DNA of 64,000 bases, from assembly GCA_963820315.1 (NCBI GenBank), contig CAWFZK010000031.1, forward strand, positions 62,001 to 126,000, read 5' to 3'. Positions 46,549-56,303 of the stretch are shown here, piece after piece. This DNA comes from JACVRW01 sp963820315 (GTDB lineage: Bacteria > Actinomycetota > Thermoleophilia > Solirubrobacterales > Thermoleophilaceae). Below the pieces are notes generated by a model. It saw only the letters and a list, made by a program, of their open reading frames with translations, searched no databases and was not told the DNA's origin. Positions within the stretch are counted from its first letter, which is position 1; the number at the start of each line of letters is the position of its first letter. The translations under genes were made by a program, and so were the position numbers.

Positions 46549-47388
46549 GTGGGGCAACCCGCGATCGATCCGGAAGCCTTCAATGCCTTCGAGGCAAGAG
46601 GTTGGGAAGAGAAGGCGGCCGGCTATGACCGCTTCTTCGGGAGCATCACGGGCCGCTTGGTCGAGCCTCTCCTCGACGCCGTCTCCGTAGGGCCGGGAAC
46701 GCACATGCTCGATCTCGCCACCGGCCCCGGTTACGTGGCGGCGCGCGCAGCCGAGCGAGGCGCGTCCGTGGTTGGAGTGGACGTCGCCGAGGCGATGGTC
46801 GCCCTCGCCGGCCGGCTTCATCCGGGGCTTGACCTCCGCCAGGCGGACGTACATGAGCTTCCGTTCGAGGCCGGCTCCTTCGACGCCGTGGTGGGCAACT
46901 TCCTGGTCCTGCACCTCGGACGCCCCGAGCAGGCCATGGCCGGTGCTGTGCGCGTGCTGCGTCCGGGCGGCAGGCTCGCGCTGACCGCCTGGGACGTGCC
47001 CGAGCGGGCACGCTTTCTCGGCGTGTTCCTCGATGCGATCGCGGACGCTGGGGCAACGCCTCCCGCGGATCTACCGACGGGGCCCGACTTCTTCCGGTTC
47101 TCGGTCGACGAGGAGTTCGACGCCCTCATGCGTGACCATGGCCTAGAGGACCGCGCGGTCAGGAGCATCGCCTTCACCCATCGTGTCGCGAACGCCGATG
47201 AGCTCTGGACGGGATTCCTCGGAGGGACCGTCAGAACGTCTGCGCTAATCGAGCGGCAACCCGAAGAAGCCCGGCGGCGCATTCGCGCTTCGTTCGATCG
47301 ACTCGTCCGCCAGTACCAACGCGACGACGTCCTCGAGCTTCCGGTCTCCGCCAAGCTCGCCTCAGGTCGCAAGCCGGGAGCAGACTGA
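46549..47388 (+). CDS. Class I SAM-dependent methyltransferase
   Basis: 279 residues from GTG 46549 (an upstream ATG at 46450 is possible but adds Arg/His-rich sequence with no domain). The SAM motif I is MLDLATGPGYVAARAAERGA, then VVGVDVAEAM, post-I DLRQADVHELPFEAGSFDAVV and LRPGGRLALTAWD. UbiE-like small-molecule methyltransferase; substrate unknown. Confidence 0.82.
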   Translation: MGQPAIDPEAFNAFEARGWEEKAAGYDRFFGSITGRLVEPLLDAVSVGPGTHMLDLATGPGYVAARAAERGASVVGVDVAEAMVALAGRLHPGLDLRQADVHELPFEAGSFDAVVGNFLVLHLGRPEQAMAGAVRVLRPGGRLALTAWDVPERARFLGVFLDAIADAGATPPADLPTGPDFFRFSVDEEFDALMRDHGLEDRAVRSIAFTHRVANADELWTGFLGGTVRTSALIERQPEEARRRIRASFDRLVRQYQRDDVLELPVSAKLASGRKPGAD

Positions 47389-47485
47389 AGCCATGTCGCC
47401 GCGTCGCCCTCTCCCTGCGCCGTCCGGCTTGACAGGTCGGTCTTTGTTTGGTCGAATGCCTTAGACGATTGACTAAGGAGTGCAG

Positions 47486-48808
47486 ATGGACGACAGCAAC
47501 TCCACCTTCTACGCCTCTCCAGCCGAAGCGCTGGAGGCGCCTCCCGAGCAGTTCCTCTACCTCGCGTGTATGCGGGTGGGCACGGGAGTCGACGCGCCGG
47601 ACTTCCTGGCGGTGGTGGACGCCGAGGACGGAACGATCGTGCACGAGACCGCGATGCCGAACATAGGGGACGAGCTGCACCACTTCGGCTGGAACCGCTG
47701 CAGCTCGGCGTGTCACGGACCGGATCGCTCGCACCTGATCGTGCCCGGCTTCCGCTCCTCTCGAATCCACATCGTGAATGTCGCCGACGACCCTAGGCGG
47801 CCACGCATCGAACAAGTCATCGAGCCGGAGGAGCTCGCCGAGAAGACGGGCTACACCCGCCCGCACACCGTCCACTGCATGCCCGGCGACAACGTCGTGA
47901 TCAGCATGCTGGGCGACACGGAGGGCCGCGGCTCCGGTGGCTTCGCCGTGCTCGACGCCCGCAGCTTCGAGGTCAAGGGCCGCTGGGAGAACGGCGGCGA
48001 GCGGCCGCCCCTGAACTACGACTTCTGGTACCAGCCGCGCAAGAACGTTCTCGTCTCCTCGGAGTTCGGCGAGCCGAACGCATACGAGGGAGGGTTCGAC
48101 ATCGACGACGTCGGCGCCGGCCGCTACGGGCAGCGGCTGCACTTCTGGAATCTCGCCGAGCGACGGCTCGAGCAGACGATCGACCTTGGCGAGACGGGCC
48201 TCATCCCGCTCGAGCTGCGCTGGCTGCACGACCCCGAGGCCGATCAGGGCTTCGTCGGCGCGACGCTGTCCAGCAACATCCTCCGCTTCTACCGCTCGAA
48301 CGGCGGCTTCCGGACCGAGCCTGTGATCGAGGTCGAGAACGAGGAACTCGACGGTTGGCCGCTCCCCGGCGGCGTTCCCGGCCTCATCACTGACCTGGTC
48401 CTCTCGATGGACGACCGCTTCCTGTACCTCTCGAACTGGTTGCATGGCGACCTCCGCCAATACGACGTCTCGGATCCGGCCAACCCGCGGCTGACCGGGC
48501 GGCTCTGGCTCGGCGGGCTGCTCGGCAAGCCGAGCGACGGCGGTGACCTAACCGGCGGGCCGCAGATGATCCAGCTGTCCTTGGACGGGCGAAGGCTGTA
48601 CGTCACCAACTCGCTCTACTCGACCTGGGACAACCAGTTCTATCCCGGTTTGCGCTCGTGGCTCATGCGCGTGAACTGCGACCCCGACGGCGGGATGGAG
48701 GTCGACCCCAGCTTCTTCGTCGACTTCCACGACCGATCCGACGGTCCGGCCAGGGCTCACGAGGTCCGCCTCGGGGGCGGCGACTGCACCACGGAAATCT
48801 TCCAATGA
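47486..48808 (+). CDS. Methanethiol oxidase / selenium-binding protein 56 family
   Basis: 440 residues from ATG 47486, with AAGGAG six bases upstream; the GTG at 47480 is closer than usual to it. Signatures of the SBP56 family are FGWNRCSSACHGPDRSHLIVPG, TGYTRPHTVHCMPGD, LNYDFWYQPRKNVLVSSEFGEP, YLSNWLHGDLRQYD and RLYVTNSLYSTWDNQFYP. Bacterial members oxidise methanethiol to formaldehyde, H2S and H2O2 and bind copper. His/Cys residues for metal are kept. Its TGA overlaps the start of a tiny membrane-protein gene. Confidence 0.92.
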   Translation: MDDSNSTFYASPAEALEAPPEQFLYLACMRVGTGVDAPDFLAVVDAEDGTIVHETAMPNIGDELHHFGWNRCSSACHGPDRSHLIVPGFRSSRIHIVNVADDPRRPRIEQVIEPEELAEKTGYTRPHTVHCMPGDNVVISMLGDTEGRGSGGFAVLDARSFEVKGRWENGGERPPLNYDFWYQPRKNVLVSSEFGEPNAYEGGFDIDDVGAGRYGQRLHFWNLAERRLEQTIDLGETGLIPLELRWLHDPEADQGFVGATLSSNILRFYRSNGGFRTEPVIEVENEELDGWPLPGGVPGLITDLVLSMDDRFLYLSNWLHGDLRQYDVSDPANPRLTGRLWLGGLLGKPSDGGDLTGGPQMIQLSLDGRRLYVTNSLYSTWDNQFYPGLRSWLMRVNCDPDGGMEVDPSFFVDFHDRSDGPARAHEVRLGGGDCTTEIFQ

Positions 48809-48939
48809 CGCTGATCGCGCACGTCAGCGGCGTCCCGATCGAGGAGACGCTTGGGATGTGCGGACCAGCGCTGCTGCTGGTCCTCGGGGCGGTGTCGGCG
48901 AAGGTCCGGGCCCGCATGCGCTGGCCGCACAGCGACTGA
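48805..48939 (+). CDS. 44-residue membrane peptide coupled to methanethiol oxidase
   Basis: Starts MTLIAHVSGVPIEETLGM, then one hydrophobic segment (CGPALLLVLGAVSA) and a basic tail (KVRARMRW). The ATG lies on the stop codon of the oxidase gene (ATGA), a strong sign of translation. Too short for usual annotation. It may anchor or assist the oxidase at the membrane. Confidence 0.6.
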   Translation: MTLIAHVSGVPIEETLGMCGPALLLVLGAVSAKVRARMRWPHSD

Positions 48940-48982
48940 CCGCGCCGCCCGCGAGAACGACCGCCGCGGGGGGAGGCCTCGC

Positions 48983-49663
48983 CTAGCCGGTGATCACGGT
49001 GCCGCGCAGCGAGCACACCCTCCTGCCGAAGGGCCTGCCGACGGTGCCCTCGGCGCCGAAGTGGATTGTCGTGATCCGGCCATTCCGGGCCGACACGATC
49101 GCGGTCCCGCCCACCTGTGGCGTCGCGGGGGTGGCCAGCGGCATGTCGTCGCCCGGGCTGAGCGCCGAATCGCCGTTGGCCTCAGGCCCATCAGGGTTGC
49201 CGTTTGATGCCCCATAGACCGTGACATTCGGCGGCCGCACGCCCCGCAGCCCATCGAGGAACAGAATCGGATCCCTGGCGATGCACCCGCCCTTCAGCAC
49301 GAAGTCCTTCCCCCTGAAGATCTCGGTGGCCGCGGTACCCGAAGAAGGGACAGCGAAGAACTTCTGCACGGTGAAACCGCCCACCGTGCCGGCGACCGCG
49401 GCCTTACGCGCCGCCCTCGCGTTCGGCACCTGGCCGAGCTGCGATTCGGCGACGTCGTCGCCCGTCAGTGTGTTGCGGGCCACGTCACTGCCGCGGATCG
49501 TGCTTTCGCGAATGTCCAGGCCGCGCACGTCGTCGTTCTTGATCTCCCGGCTGTCGATGGAGCCGGTGGCGACGGCGTAGGAGACGCCGCCGAGCGAGAC
49601 GAACAGGGCTACGAGCGAGATGACCAGCGCGGGCGAGGGGGGCTGGCGCAAGATCGACTTCAC
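48983..49663 (-). CDS. Secreted/membrane-anchored protein of unknown function
   Basis: 226 residues from GTG 49663, which has GGAGG seven bases upstream. An upstream in-frame ATG (49804) adds 47 Arg-rich residues and is rejected. The N-terminus (LRQPPSPALVISLVALFVSLGGVSYAVATGSI) is a signal-anchor common in Thermoleophilia surface proteins, followed by a repeat-like stretch of DIRESTIRGSDV type. The C-terminal domain is unknown. It converges on the 44-residue peptide gene. Confidence 0.65.
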   Translation of the reverse strand: MKSILRQPPSPALVISLVALFVSLGGVSYAVATGSIDSREIKNDDVRGLDIRESTIRGSDVARNTLTGDDVAESQLGQVPNARAARKAAVAGTVGGFTVQKFFAVPSSGTAATEIFRGKDFVLKGGCIARDPILFLDGLRGVRPPNVTVYGASNGNPDGPEANGDSALSPGDDMPLATPATPQVGGTAIVSARNGRITTIHFGAEGTVGRPFGRRVCSLRGTVITG

Positions 49664-49814
49664 GGTGTGCCTCCGGGGGACGGGTATGAGCCGCGAGCAC
49701 GCTATCGCCGCGAGCGCGCGCGGCGATCCCCGCCGGACGGTGGGCGGCGCCGTCAAAGCGGTACCTTCACCGTTCCAGGAGCGACGCCCGACGTCGGCCC
49801 GCAAGGAGGAGCTG

Positions 49815-50871
49815 ATGTACGAGAAGGACGGACGGCAGTACTTCGTCTTCGACAGCCACTTGCACTTCTGGGACGCCTCGCCCGCGAACTGGGTGGCCGG
49901 CCAGGAGGAGTATGCGAAGGGGTGGATCGAGTGCTTCCACGCCTACCAGAGCCTCGGCCCGGCTGACACCCACTGGTCGCTCGAGAAGTTCCAGAAGTAC
50001 TCCATCGACGACTTCGAGAAGGACGTCTTCGTCGACGGCGGGGTGGACGTTGGTGTGTTCCAGTCGACGTACCTGAAGCAGTGGTACACGGCGGGCTTCA
50101 ACGACATCGAGCACAACGCCGATCTGCTCGAGCGCTTCCCCGGCAAGCTGATCGTCAACGGCCGCTTCGACCCGCGTGAGGGCCAGGCCGGCCTGGAGCA
50201 GCTCGAGGCCGACAACGAGAAGTACGACCTCAAGGGCGTGAAGCTCTACACAGCCGAGTGGCGCAACGGCTCGCGCGGCTGGAAGCTGACCGACGACGAC
50301 GCCCGGCCGTTCTTCGACAAGTGCGCCGAGCTCGGGATCAAGAACATCCACGTCCACAAGGGCCCGACGATCTGGCCGCTGGACAAGGACGCCTTCGACG
50401 TCTCGGACGTCGACCACGTCGCCACCGACTACAACGGCGAGCTGAACTTCATCGTCGAGCACGTCGGGCTGCCGCGGATCGAGGACTTCTGCTTCATGGC
50501 GACCCAGGAGCCGAACGTCTATGCCGGCCTCGCGGTGGTGATCGGCGGGCTCATGCACGCGCGGCCGAACTTCTTCGCCAAGGTGATGGGCGAGCTGCTG
50601 TTCTGGGTCGGCGAGGACAAGATGCTGTTCGGCTCCGACTACGCGATCTGGGAGCCGAAGTGGCAGGTCGAGGGGCTCCTCGAGCTGGGAGATGCCGGAC
50701 CTGCCCGAGTACGGCGACTACCCGCGGCTGGGCGACGCCGGCAAGCGGAAGATCCTCGGCCTCAACGGCGCGAAGCTCTACGACGTCGAGGTGCCCGAGT
50801 CGCTGGCGCCCGCCGAGGCTGAGGCCGAGGCCGCGTCGCCCGAGAGCGCGGTGGGGGTCGAGTTCGATTGA
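49815..50871 (+). CDS. Amidohydrolase of propane-monooxygenase (prm/mim) operon type, one frame break
   Basis: About 351 residues. FDSHLHFWDA, NIHVHKGPTIWPLDKDAFDV, NFIVEHVGLPRIEDF and LFGSDYAIWEPKW are metal-site motifs of the amidohydrolase superfamily, and the whole pattern matches the amidohydrolase found next to soluble di-iron propane monooxygenases (mim/prm clusters). The frame breaks near 50685; skipping one C gives WEMPDLPEYGDYPRLGDAG and a normal C-terminus to 50871. ATG with AAGGAGG site. Its stop overlaps the TTG of the DUF59 gene. Confidence 0.85.
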
Positions 50872-51539
50872 CGTTTCGCCGCCGTGTGCTCGACGAGCTC
50901 GGGACCGTCTACGACCCGGAGCTCGATGAGCCGATCACTGCGCTCGGCTTCGTCGGCTCCTGCGAGGTGAGCGCCGGCGGCGACGTGTCGGTGCGGCTGC
51001 GGCTGCCGACGCCGCAGTGCGCACCTAACTTCGCGTTCCTGATGGCCGCCGACACGCAGGCGGCGATCCACCGGGTGCCGGGCGTGCGCAGCGTGCGGGT
51101 GCAGCTCGAGGATCACTACACGGGCCGTGAGATCAACACCGCGGTCGCCCGCGGCGAGGGCTTCGCCGCGGCGTTTCCGGGAGAGACGCGCGCCGAGCTC
51201 GACGAGCTGCGGGCGCTCTTCCAGCGCAAGGCGCTCGTCGCGCGCGAGGGGCGGCTGCTGGGCTCGGTGCCCGACCCCGCGTCCGCGCGCCTGCGGGACC
51301 TGTCCGGTCCCGACGCCGGACGCTGCCGCTCGCTGCGCCGGGCGCTCGGCATCGACGCGTCGGACGACGCGCCCGCCTTCGTCCGAGGCGACGGGTCGCC
51401 GGTCGGCGCCGACGAGCTCGTCCGCTTCAAGCGCATGGCGAGGCTCACGGCCCTGTCGCTCGAGACGAACGGCGGCATGTGCCGCGACCTGTTGCGGGCC
51501 AGGTATCCGGAAAGCGAACGGGAGGAGGTGGCCGTATGA
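50868..51539 (+). CDS. Metal-sulfur cluster assembly protein (DUF59/MIP18)
   Basis: 223 residues starting from TTG (TTGA overlap). The N-terminal 95 residues are the DUF59 domain: LDELGTVYDPELDEPITALGFV and LPTPQCAPNFAFLMAAD with its conserved Cys. The C-terminal half is specific to the propane-operon version. In prm/mim operons such a gene lies between amidohydrolase and alcohol dehydrogenase, exactly as here; it likely helps load iron into the monooxygenase. Confidence 0.85.
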   Translation: MTFRRRVLDELGTVYDPELDEPITALGFVGSCEVSAGGDVSVRLRLPTPQCAPNFAFLMAADTQAAIHRVPGVRSVRVQLEDHYTGREINTAVARGEGFAAAFPGETRAELDELRALFQRKALVAREGRLLGSVPDPASARLRDLSGPDAGRCRSLRRALGIDASDDAPAFVRGDGSPVGADELVRFKRMARLTALSLETNGGMCRDLLRARYPESEREEVAV

Positions 51540-52561
51540 AGGCCGCGCGACTGCACGAGTACCACCAGCCGCTCAAGCTCGACGAGGTCGGCGAGCCCGA
51601 GGCCCTCGGACCGCTCGACGTGGTGGTGCGCATCGGCGCGGCGGGCCTCTGCCGCACCGACCTGCACATCCAGGAGGGGCAGTGGGCCGAGAAGTCCCAG
51701 GTGGCGCTGCCCTATACCCCCGGGCACGAGAACGCCGGCTGGGTCCACGAGGTCGGCTCGGGTGTGAGCAACGTCGAGGTCGGCGACACCGTGATCGTGC
51801 ACCCGTTCATCTCCTGCGGGCTGTGCCGGCCCTGCCGGGAGGGCGACGACATGCACTGCGTCAACGGCTCCTTCCCCGGCATCAACCGTGACGGAGGCTT
51901 CGCCGACCTGCTGATGACGAGCGCGCGCTCGGTCGTGAAGCTCGATCCGTCCCTGGAGCCGACGGCGATCGCGGCGCTCGCCGACGCCGGGCTCACCGCC
52001 ATCCACGCGGTCAAGAAGGCGATCCCGGTCCTGGGCGCGGGCACGAAGGCGGTCGTGATCGGAGCCGGCGGCCTCGGCCACATCGGCATCCAGTGCCTCA
52101 AGGCCTATACGCCGACCGAGATCATCGTGGTCGACCCGTCGGAGAAGGCCCTCGAGCTCGCGCGTGAGCTCGGCGCCGAGCACACCGTGCAGGTGGACGG
52201 CTCGCAGCGCGACAAGGTGCAGGAGCTGACCGACGGCCGCGGGGCCGAGGCGATCATCGACTTCGTCGGCGAGAAGGGAGCGATCGAGGACGGCATCGAG
52301 ATGCTCCAGGACGGCGGCTTCTACTACGTGATCGGCTACGGCGAGAACCTGAACGTGCCGACCATCGACATCATCTCGCGCGAGATCTCCTTCATCGGGA
52401 ACCTCGTCGGCACCTACGTCGACCTCGAGGATCTGATGACGCTGACGGCGCAGGGCAAGGTGACGCTGCACACGAGCACGTACCCGCTCGACGCGATCAA
52501 CGACGCGATGGCAGACCTCGACGGCGGACGCGTTCAGGGACGGGCCATCCTCGTGCCGTAG
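51536..52561 (+). CDS. Zinc-dependent alcohol dehydrogenase (prm/mim-operon type)
   Basis: 341 residues from ATG 51536, overlapping the previous stop (ATGA). Catalytic Zn ligands are the Cys in GLCRTDLH and His in GHENAGWVHEVG; structural Zn is CGLCRPCREGDDMHC; the NAD motif is VIGAGGLGHIGIQ. It probably oxidises the secondary alcohol formed from propane (2-propanol to acetone) or a related alcohol. Third gene of the amidohydrolase-DUF59-ADH operon. Confidence 0.9.
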   Translation: MKAARLHEYHQPLKLDEVGEPEALGPLDVVVRIGAAGLCRTDLHIQEGQWAEKSQVALPYTPGHENAGWVHEVGSGVSNVEVGDTVIVHPFISCGLCRPCREGDDMHCVNGSFPGINRDGGFADLLMTSARSVVKLDPSLEPTAIAALADAGLTAIHAVKKAIPVLGAGTKAVVIGAGGLGHIGIQCLKAYTPTEIIVVDPSEKALELARELGAEHTVQVDGSQRDKVQELTDGRGAEAIIDFVGEKGAIEDGIEMLQDGGFYYVIGYGENLNVPTIDIISREISFIGNLVGTYVDLEDLMTLTAQGKVTLHTSTYPLDAINDAMADLDGGRVQGRAILVP

Positions 52562-52574
52562 CGACACTACGCGC

Positions 52575-54221
52575 GTGGACAACGCCGAGATCGCCGACCG
52601 CCTCGAGGCGTTCGCGTCCCTGCTCGAGCTCGCCGAGGCGAACCCGTACACGGCGCGCGCCTACCGGCGCGCCTCGGAGACGATCCGCAGCGCGGGTGTG
52701 CCCGTTGCCGATCTGGTGCGCTCCGGGCGCGTGCGCCAGCTGCGCGGGATCGGCCGCAGCATCGAGAGCAAGCTGCGCGAGCTCGTCGAGACCGGCGAGA
52801 TCGCCGAGCTGGCGGAGCTCGAGCGGGAGCTCGCGCCCGACCTGGTCGGCCTCGGCCGCTACCTCGGCCTGAGTGCGAAGCGATCGGTGGAGCTGGCGCG
52901 CGCGCTCGACATCCGCACCGCCGACGAGCTCCGCGAGGCGGCCGCCACGGGCAGGCTGCGCTCGGCGCCCGGCATCGGGCCGAAGACCGAGGCGAAGCTG
53001 ATCGAGGCGCTCGCGCGTGAGGGCGACCCGAGGCCGCGCCAGGGGCTCCTGCTCCCCTTCGCGTTGGAGCTCACCGCCGCCGTCGCCGCCGCGCTCGACG
53101 GCGAGGTCGCGGGCGACGTGCGCAGGTGGCGCGACTCCTGCGAGCACCTGGCCGTCGTCTGCGCCGCGCCCGAGCCGGCGGCGGCGCTCGCGCGCTTCGG
53201 CACGCTGCCGCAGGTCGTGGCGTTGATCGAGGAGGGCGAGCGACGTGCCGTCGGCGTCACGATCGAGGGCGTGCCGGTAGAGCTCGTCGTTGCCGAGCCC
53301 GAGCATTTCGGAACGGCGCTCCTGCGCGCCACCGGCTCCGCGGAGTACGTGGAGGCGCTCGAGCCGCTGCCGGAGGCGCCCGACGAGGCGAGCGTCTACC
53401 GGGCGCTCGAGCTGCCCTGGTGCCCGCCCGAGCTGCGCGAGCAACCCTTTCGCGGTGAGCCGCCGGCGCTCGTCGAAGAGGGCGACATCCGCGGCGACCT
53501 GCACTGCCACTCGACCTGGTCGGACGGCCGCCAGAGCATCGAGGAGATGGCCCGCGCCGCGCAGGCGCGCGGGTACGAGTACCTGGCGATCTGCGACCAC
53601 ACGCCGGCGGTCGGTGCGGTGCGCGGGCTCAGCGCGGACGACGTGCGCCGCCAGGCCGATGAGATCGCCGCCGCCAACGAGCTGCTGGCGCCGTTCCGGA
53701 TCCTGCGCGGGATCGAGTGCGACATCCTCCCCGACGGCCGGCTCGACCTGCCCGACGACGTCCTCGCCGAGCTCGACTGGGTGCAGGCGAGTGTCCACGG
53801 CGGCCAGCGCCTGCCGCGGCGCGAGCAGACGGAGCGCGTCGTCGAGGCGCTCCGCCATCCGAGCGTCCGCTGCCTGAGCCACCCGACGGGACGGCTCATC
53901 GGCCGCCGCCCCGAGAACGCCCTCGACCTCGAGCGCGCGTTCGAGGTTGCGCTCGAGCACGGCGTGGCCTTCGAGGTCAACGGCCTCGCCCCTCGGCTCG
54001 ACCTGAGCGGGGAGCACGTCCGCGAGGCGCTCCAGGCGGGACTCCAGATCGTCTGCTCGACGGACGCTCACTCGACCCGCGGGCTCGACAACATGCTGCT
54101 GTCGGTGGCGACCGCGCGCCGGGGTTGGGCGACGGCGGCCCAGGTGTTGAACACGAGACCGCTCGAGGAGATCCTCCGCTCAGCCGTGACGCCAGAGCTC
54201 GATGCGCGGCAAACTAGCGCC
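52575..54221 (+). CDS. PolX-like protein with HhH and PHP domains, polymerase site degenerate
   Basis: About 535-549 residues. Two helix-hairpin-helix elements (LRGIGRSIESKL, APGIGPKTEAKL) and a C-terminal PHP domain with intact metal motifs (DLHCHSTWSDG, AICDHTP, GIECDIL, ASVHGG, SHPTGRL, STDAHST). The nucleotidyltransferase site normally reads like RRxxxxxGDIDLL; here it is RRWRDSCEHLAVV, without its Asp pair. So DNA polymerase activity is unlikely while PHP nuclease/phosphoesterase activity may remain. GTG start. The frame runs on into the next gene; a one-base surplus before 54181 would place a TGA at 54187, just after LEEILR, the normal end of PolX. Confidence 0.78.
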
Positions 54222-55013
54222 ATGCAGATCGGCAAGGCCGGCTCGGCCGTCAGCCACATCAGCCAGGCCTATCCCGACCGGGTCGAGGTGCGTGGGCGCG
54301 ACCTCACCGGCGATCTGATGGGCAGGCTCAGCTTCACCGAGTACTTCCACCTGCTGCTGACCGGGCGCGAGCCGAGCGAGGACCAGCGCTACTTCCTCGA
54401 CGTGCTGCTCGTCGCGATCGCGGAGCACGGGATGATGCCGACCAACGTCACGGCGCGCATGACGCTCGCTGCGGATCCCGGATCGCTCCAGGGCGCGGTC
54501 GCCGCGGGGATTCTCGGGGCCGGGCCGGTCATCCTCGGCACGGCCGAGGACTGCGCGCGGCTGCTCCACGAGGCCCAGGCGAGGGTCGTCGCCGGCGAGC
54601 AGCCGGCGACGGTCGCCGCCGAGGTCGCCACTGCCGTGCAGGCAGCCGGCGGCAAGATGCCCGGCTTCGGGCACCCGCTCCACCGGCCGCTCGACCCGCG
54701 CGCGGAGCGCATCCTCGAGCTCGCCGACGAGCGCGGCGTGAGCGGCCCGCACGTGCTCCTCGCGCGCGAGCTGCGCGACGCGGTTGCGGCAGCCTGGGGC
54801 CGCCCGCTCCCGATGAACGTCTCGATGCCGATCGCCGCCGTGATGCTCGACCTCGGCTTCCCGTCCCAGACGGTCAAGGCCGTTCCCATCCTCGCCCGCA
54901 CCGCCAGCCTGCTCGCGCACCTGGCGGAGGAGAGGGACCAGCCGATCGGCTTCCTGATGGCGGCGCGCGCCGAGGAGGCGATCGGCTACGAGCGAGGGGA
55001 CCCGTCTGCCTGA
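54222..55013 (+). CDS. Citryl-CoA-lyase-like citrate synthase family protein
   Basis: 263 residues from ATG 54222. Signatures of the short citrate synthase/citryl-CoA lyase type are FTEYFHLLLTGREPSEDQ, EHGMMPTNVTARMTL, GAGPVILGTAEDCARLL, GGKMPGFGHPLHRPLDPRAERI (catalytic His) and PMNVSMPIAAVMLDLGF. It may cleave or form a CoA thioester of a dicarboxylate-like acid. As sequenced it is in one frame with the PolX gene; I treat it as separate because its own Met start fits the family. Confidence 0.8.
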   Translation: MQIGKAGSAVSHISQAYPDRVEVRGRDLTGDLMGRLSFTEYFHLLLTGREPSEDQRYFLDVLLVAIAEHGMMPTNVTARMTLAADPGSLQGAVAAGILGAGPVILGTAEDCARLLHEAQARVVAGEQPATVAAEVATAVQAAGGKMPGFGHPLHRPLDPRAERILELADERGVSGPHVLLARELRDAVAAAWGRPLPMNVSMPIAAVMLDLGFPSQTVKAVPILARTASLLAHLAEERDQPIGFLMAARAEEAIGYERGDPSA

Positions 55014-56290
55014 CGAGGTCGAGACCCGCCCGTGGCAGGAGCAGCAGGCGGTCGACGAGCGCTCGTTCCGCAGCCAGCTCGACTACCTCCTCGAGCACTC
55101 GCCGTTCTACCGCGACAAGCTTGCCTCCACGCCCTCGACGGCCGGCCTGGCGGAGATCGCCTCGCTGCCGCTCACCGAGAAGGCCGAGCTCAAGGCCACG
55201 GCGACGCCCGACAACCCGATCGGTGCGCACCTGTGCGTGCCGCCGGCGGACATCGTCCGCATCTACTCGACGAGCGGCACCACCGGCACGCCCAGCTACA
55301 TCCCGCTGACCGCGTCCGACCTCGACAACTGGGTGACCGGCTCGGCGCGCAGCTACGCGGCCTCCGGCGCCGCGCCCGGCGAGCGCATCGTCAGCACGTA
55401 CGGAGCCGGCCCGTTCGTGGCGGGCGCCGCGCTGGCGGCGTTCGACCGGATCGGCCTCGCCCACATCCCGGTGGGAACGGGCAACAGCGAGCGGCTGCTG
55501 AAGGCGATCGAGCTGCTGAAGCCCGAGATCGTCGCGCTGACCCCGTCGTACGGCGCCCACCTGCTGGAGGTCGCGGCGGAGCGGGGGGTCGACCTGCCGG
55601 GCTCGAGCGTGACGCGCCTGCTCGTGGCCGGCGAGCCGGGCGGCGGCGAGCCCGCCTTCCGGGCGCGGCTCGAGCAGGGCTGGGGCGCGACCGTCACCGA
55701 GGCGATGGGGATCGGCGACATCGGGCCGTCGCTGTGGGGCGAGTGCGAGCAGCGGGACGGCATGCACCTGGGCGCGCGTGGCTTCGTGCACGCGGAGCTG
55801 ATCGACCCGGACAGCGGCCGGGCGCTCGAGCTCGCGGACGGCGCGAGCGGCGAGCTCGTCCTGACGCACCTGCGCCACGAGGCGGCGCCGCTCCTGCGCT
55901 TTCGCACCCGCGACCACGTGCAGGTGCGCATGGGCAGCTGCCCGTGCGGCCGGACCGGCCCGCGCGTGCGCTGCATCGGGCGCACCGACGACATGCTGAT
56001 CGTGCGCGGCGTCAACGTCTTCCCGTCTGCGCTGCGCGAGGTGGTCGAGTGCGTTCGCGCCGCGGGTCAGCGGCCACATCATGGTCAGGCCGCGGGCGGT
56101 CGGCGTGAAGCAGGACCCGCCGCTTCCCGTGAGCGTCGAGCTCGCACAGGGCGCTGCGCCGGACGACTCGCTTGCCGAGTCGATTCGCGAGAGACTGCGC
56201 AACGTGCTCGTGGTCCAGACGGACGTGCAGCTCGTCCCGTGGGGCAGCCTCGAGCGCAGCGACTACAAGTCGAAACTCGTACAGCACTAG
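55006..56290 (+). CDS. Phenylacetate-CoA ligase-like adenylating enzyme, one frame break
   Basis: About 428 residues. AMP-binding motif YSTSGTTGTPSYIPL, then TEAMGIGDIGPSLWGEC, LLRFRTRDHVQV, CPCGRTGPRVRCIGRTDDMLIVRGVNVFPS. A break at about 56062 (skip one G in GAGTGCGTTC) leads to FAPRVSGHIMVRPRA and the normal C-terminus KSKLVQH. No ATG/GTG/TTG precedes the homology in frame; CTG at 55006, with AGGGGA six bases upstream, is the only candidate. Probably activates an aromatic or short-chain acid in the cytoplasm. Confidence 0.8.
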
Positions 56291-56303
56291 GTCGAGGGGG
56301 CCG

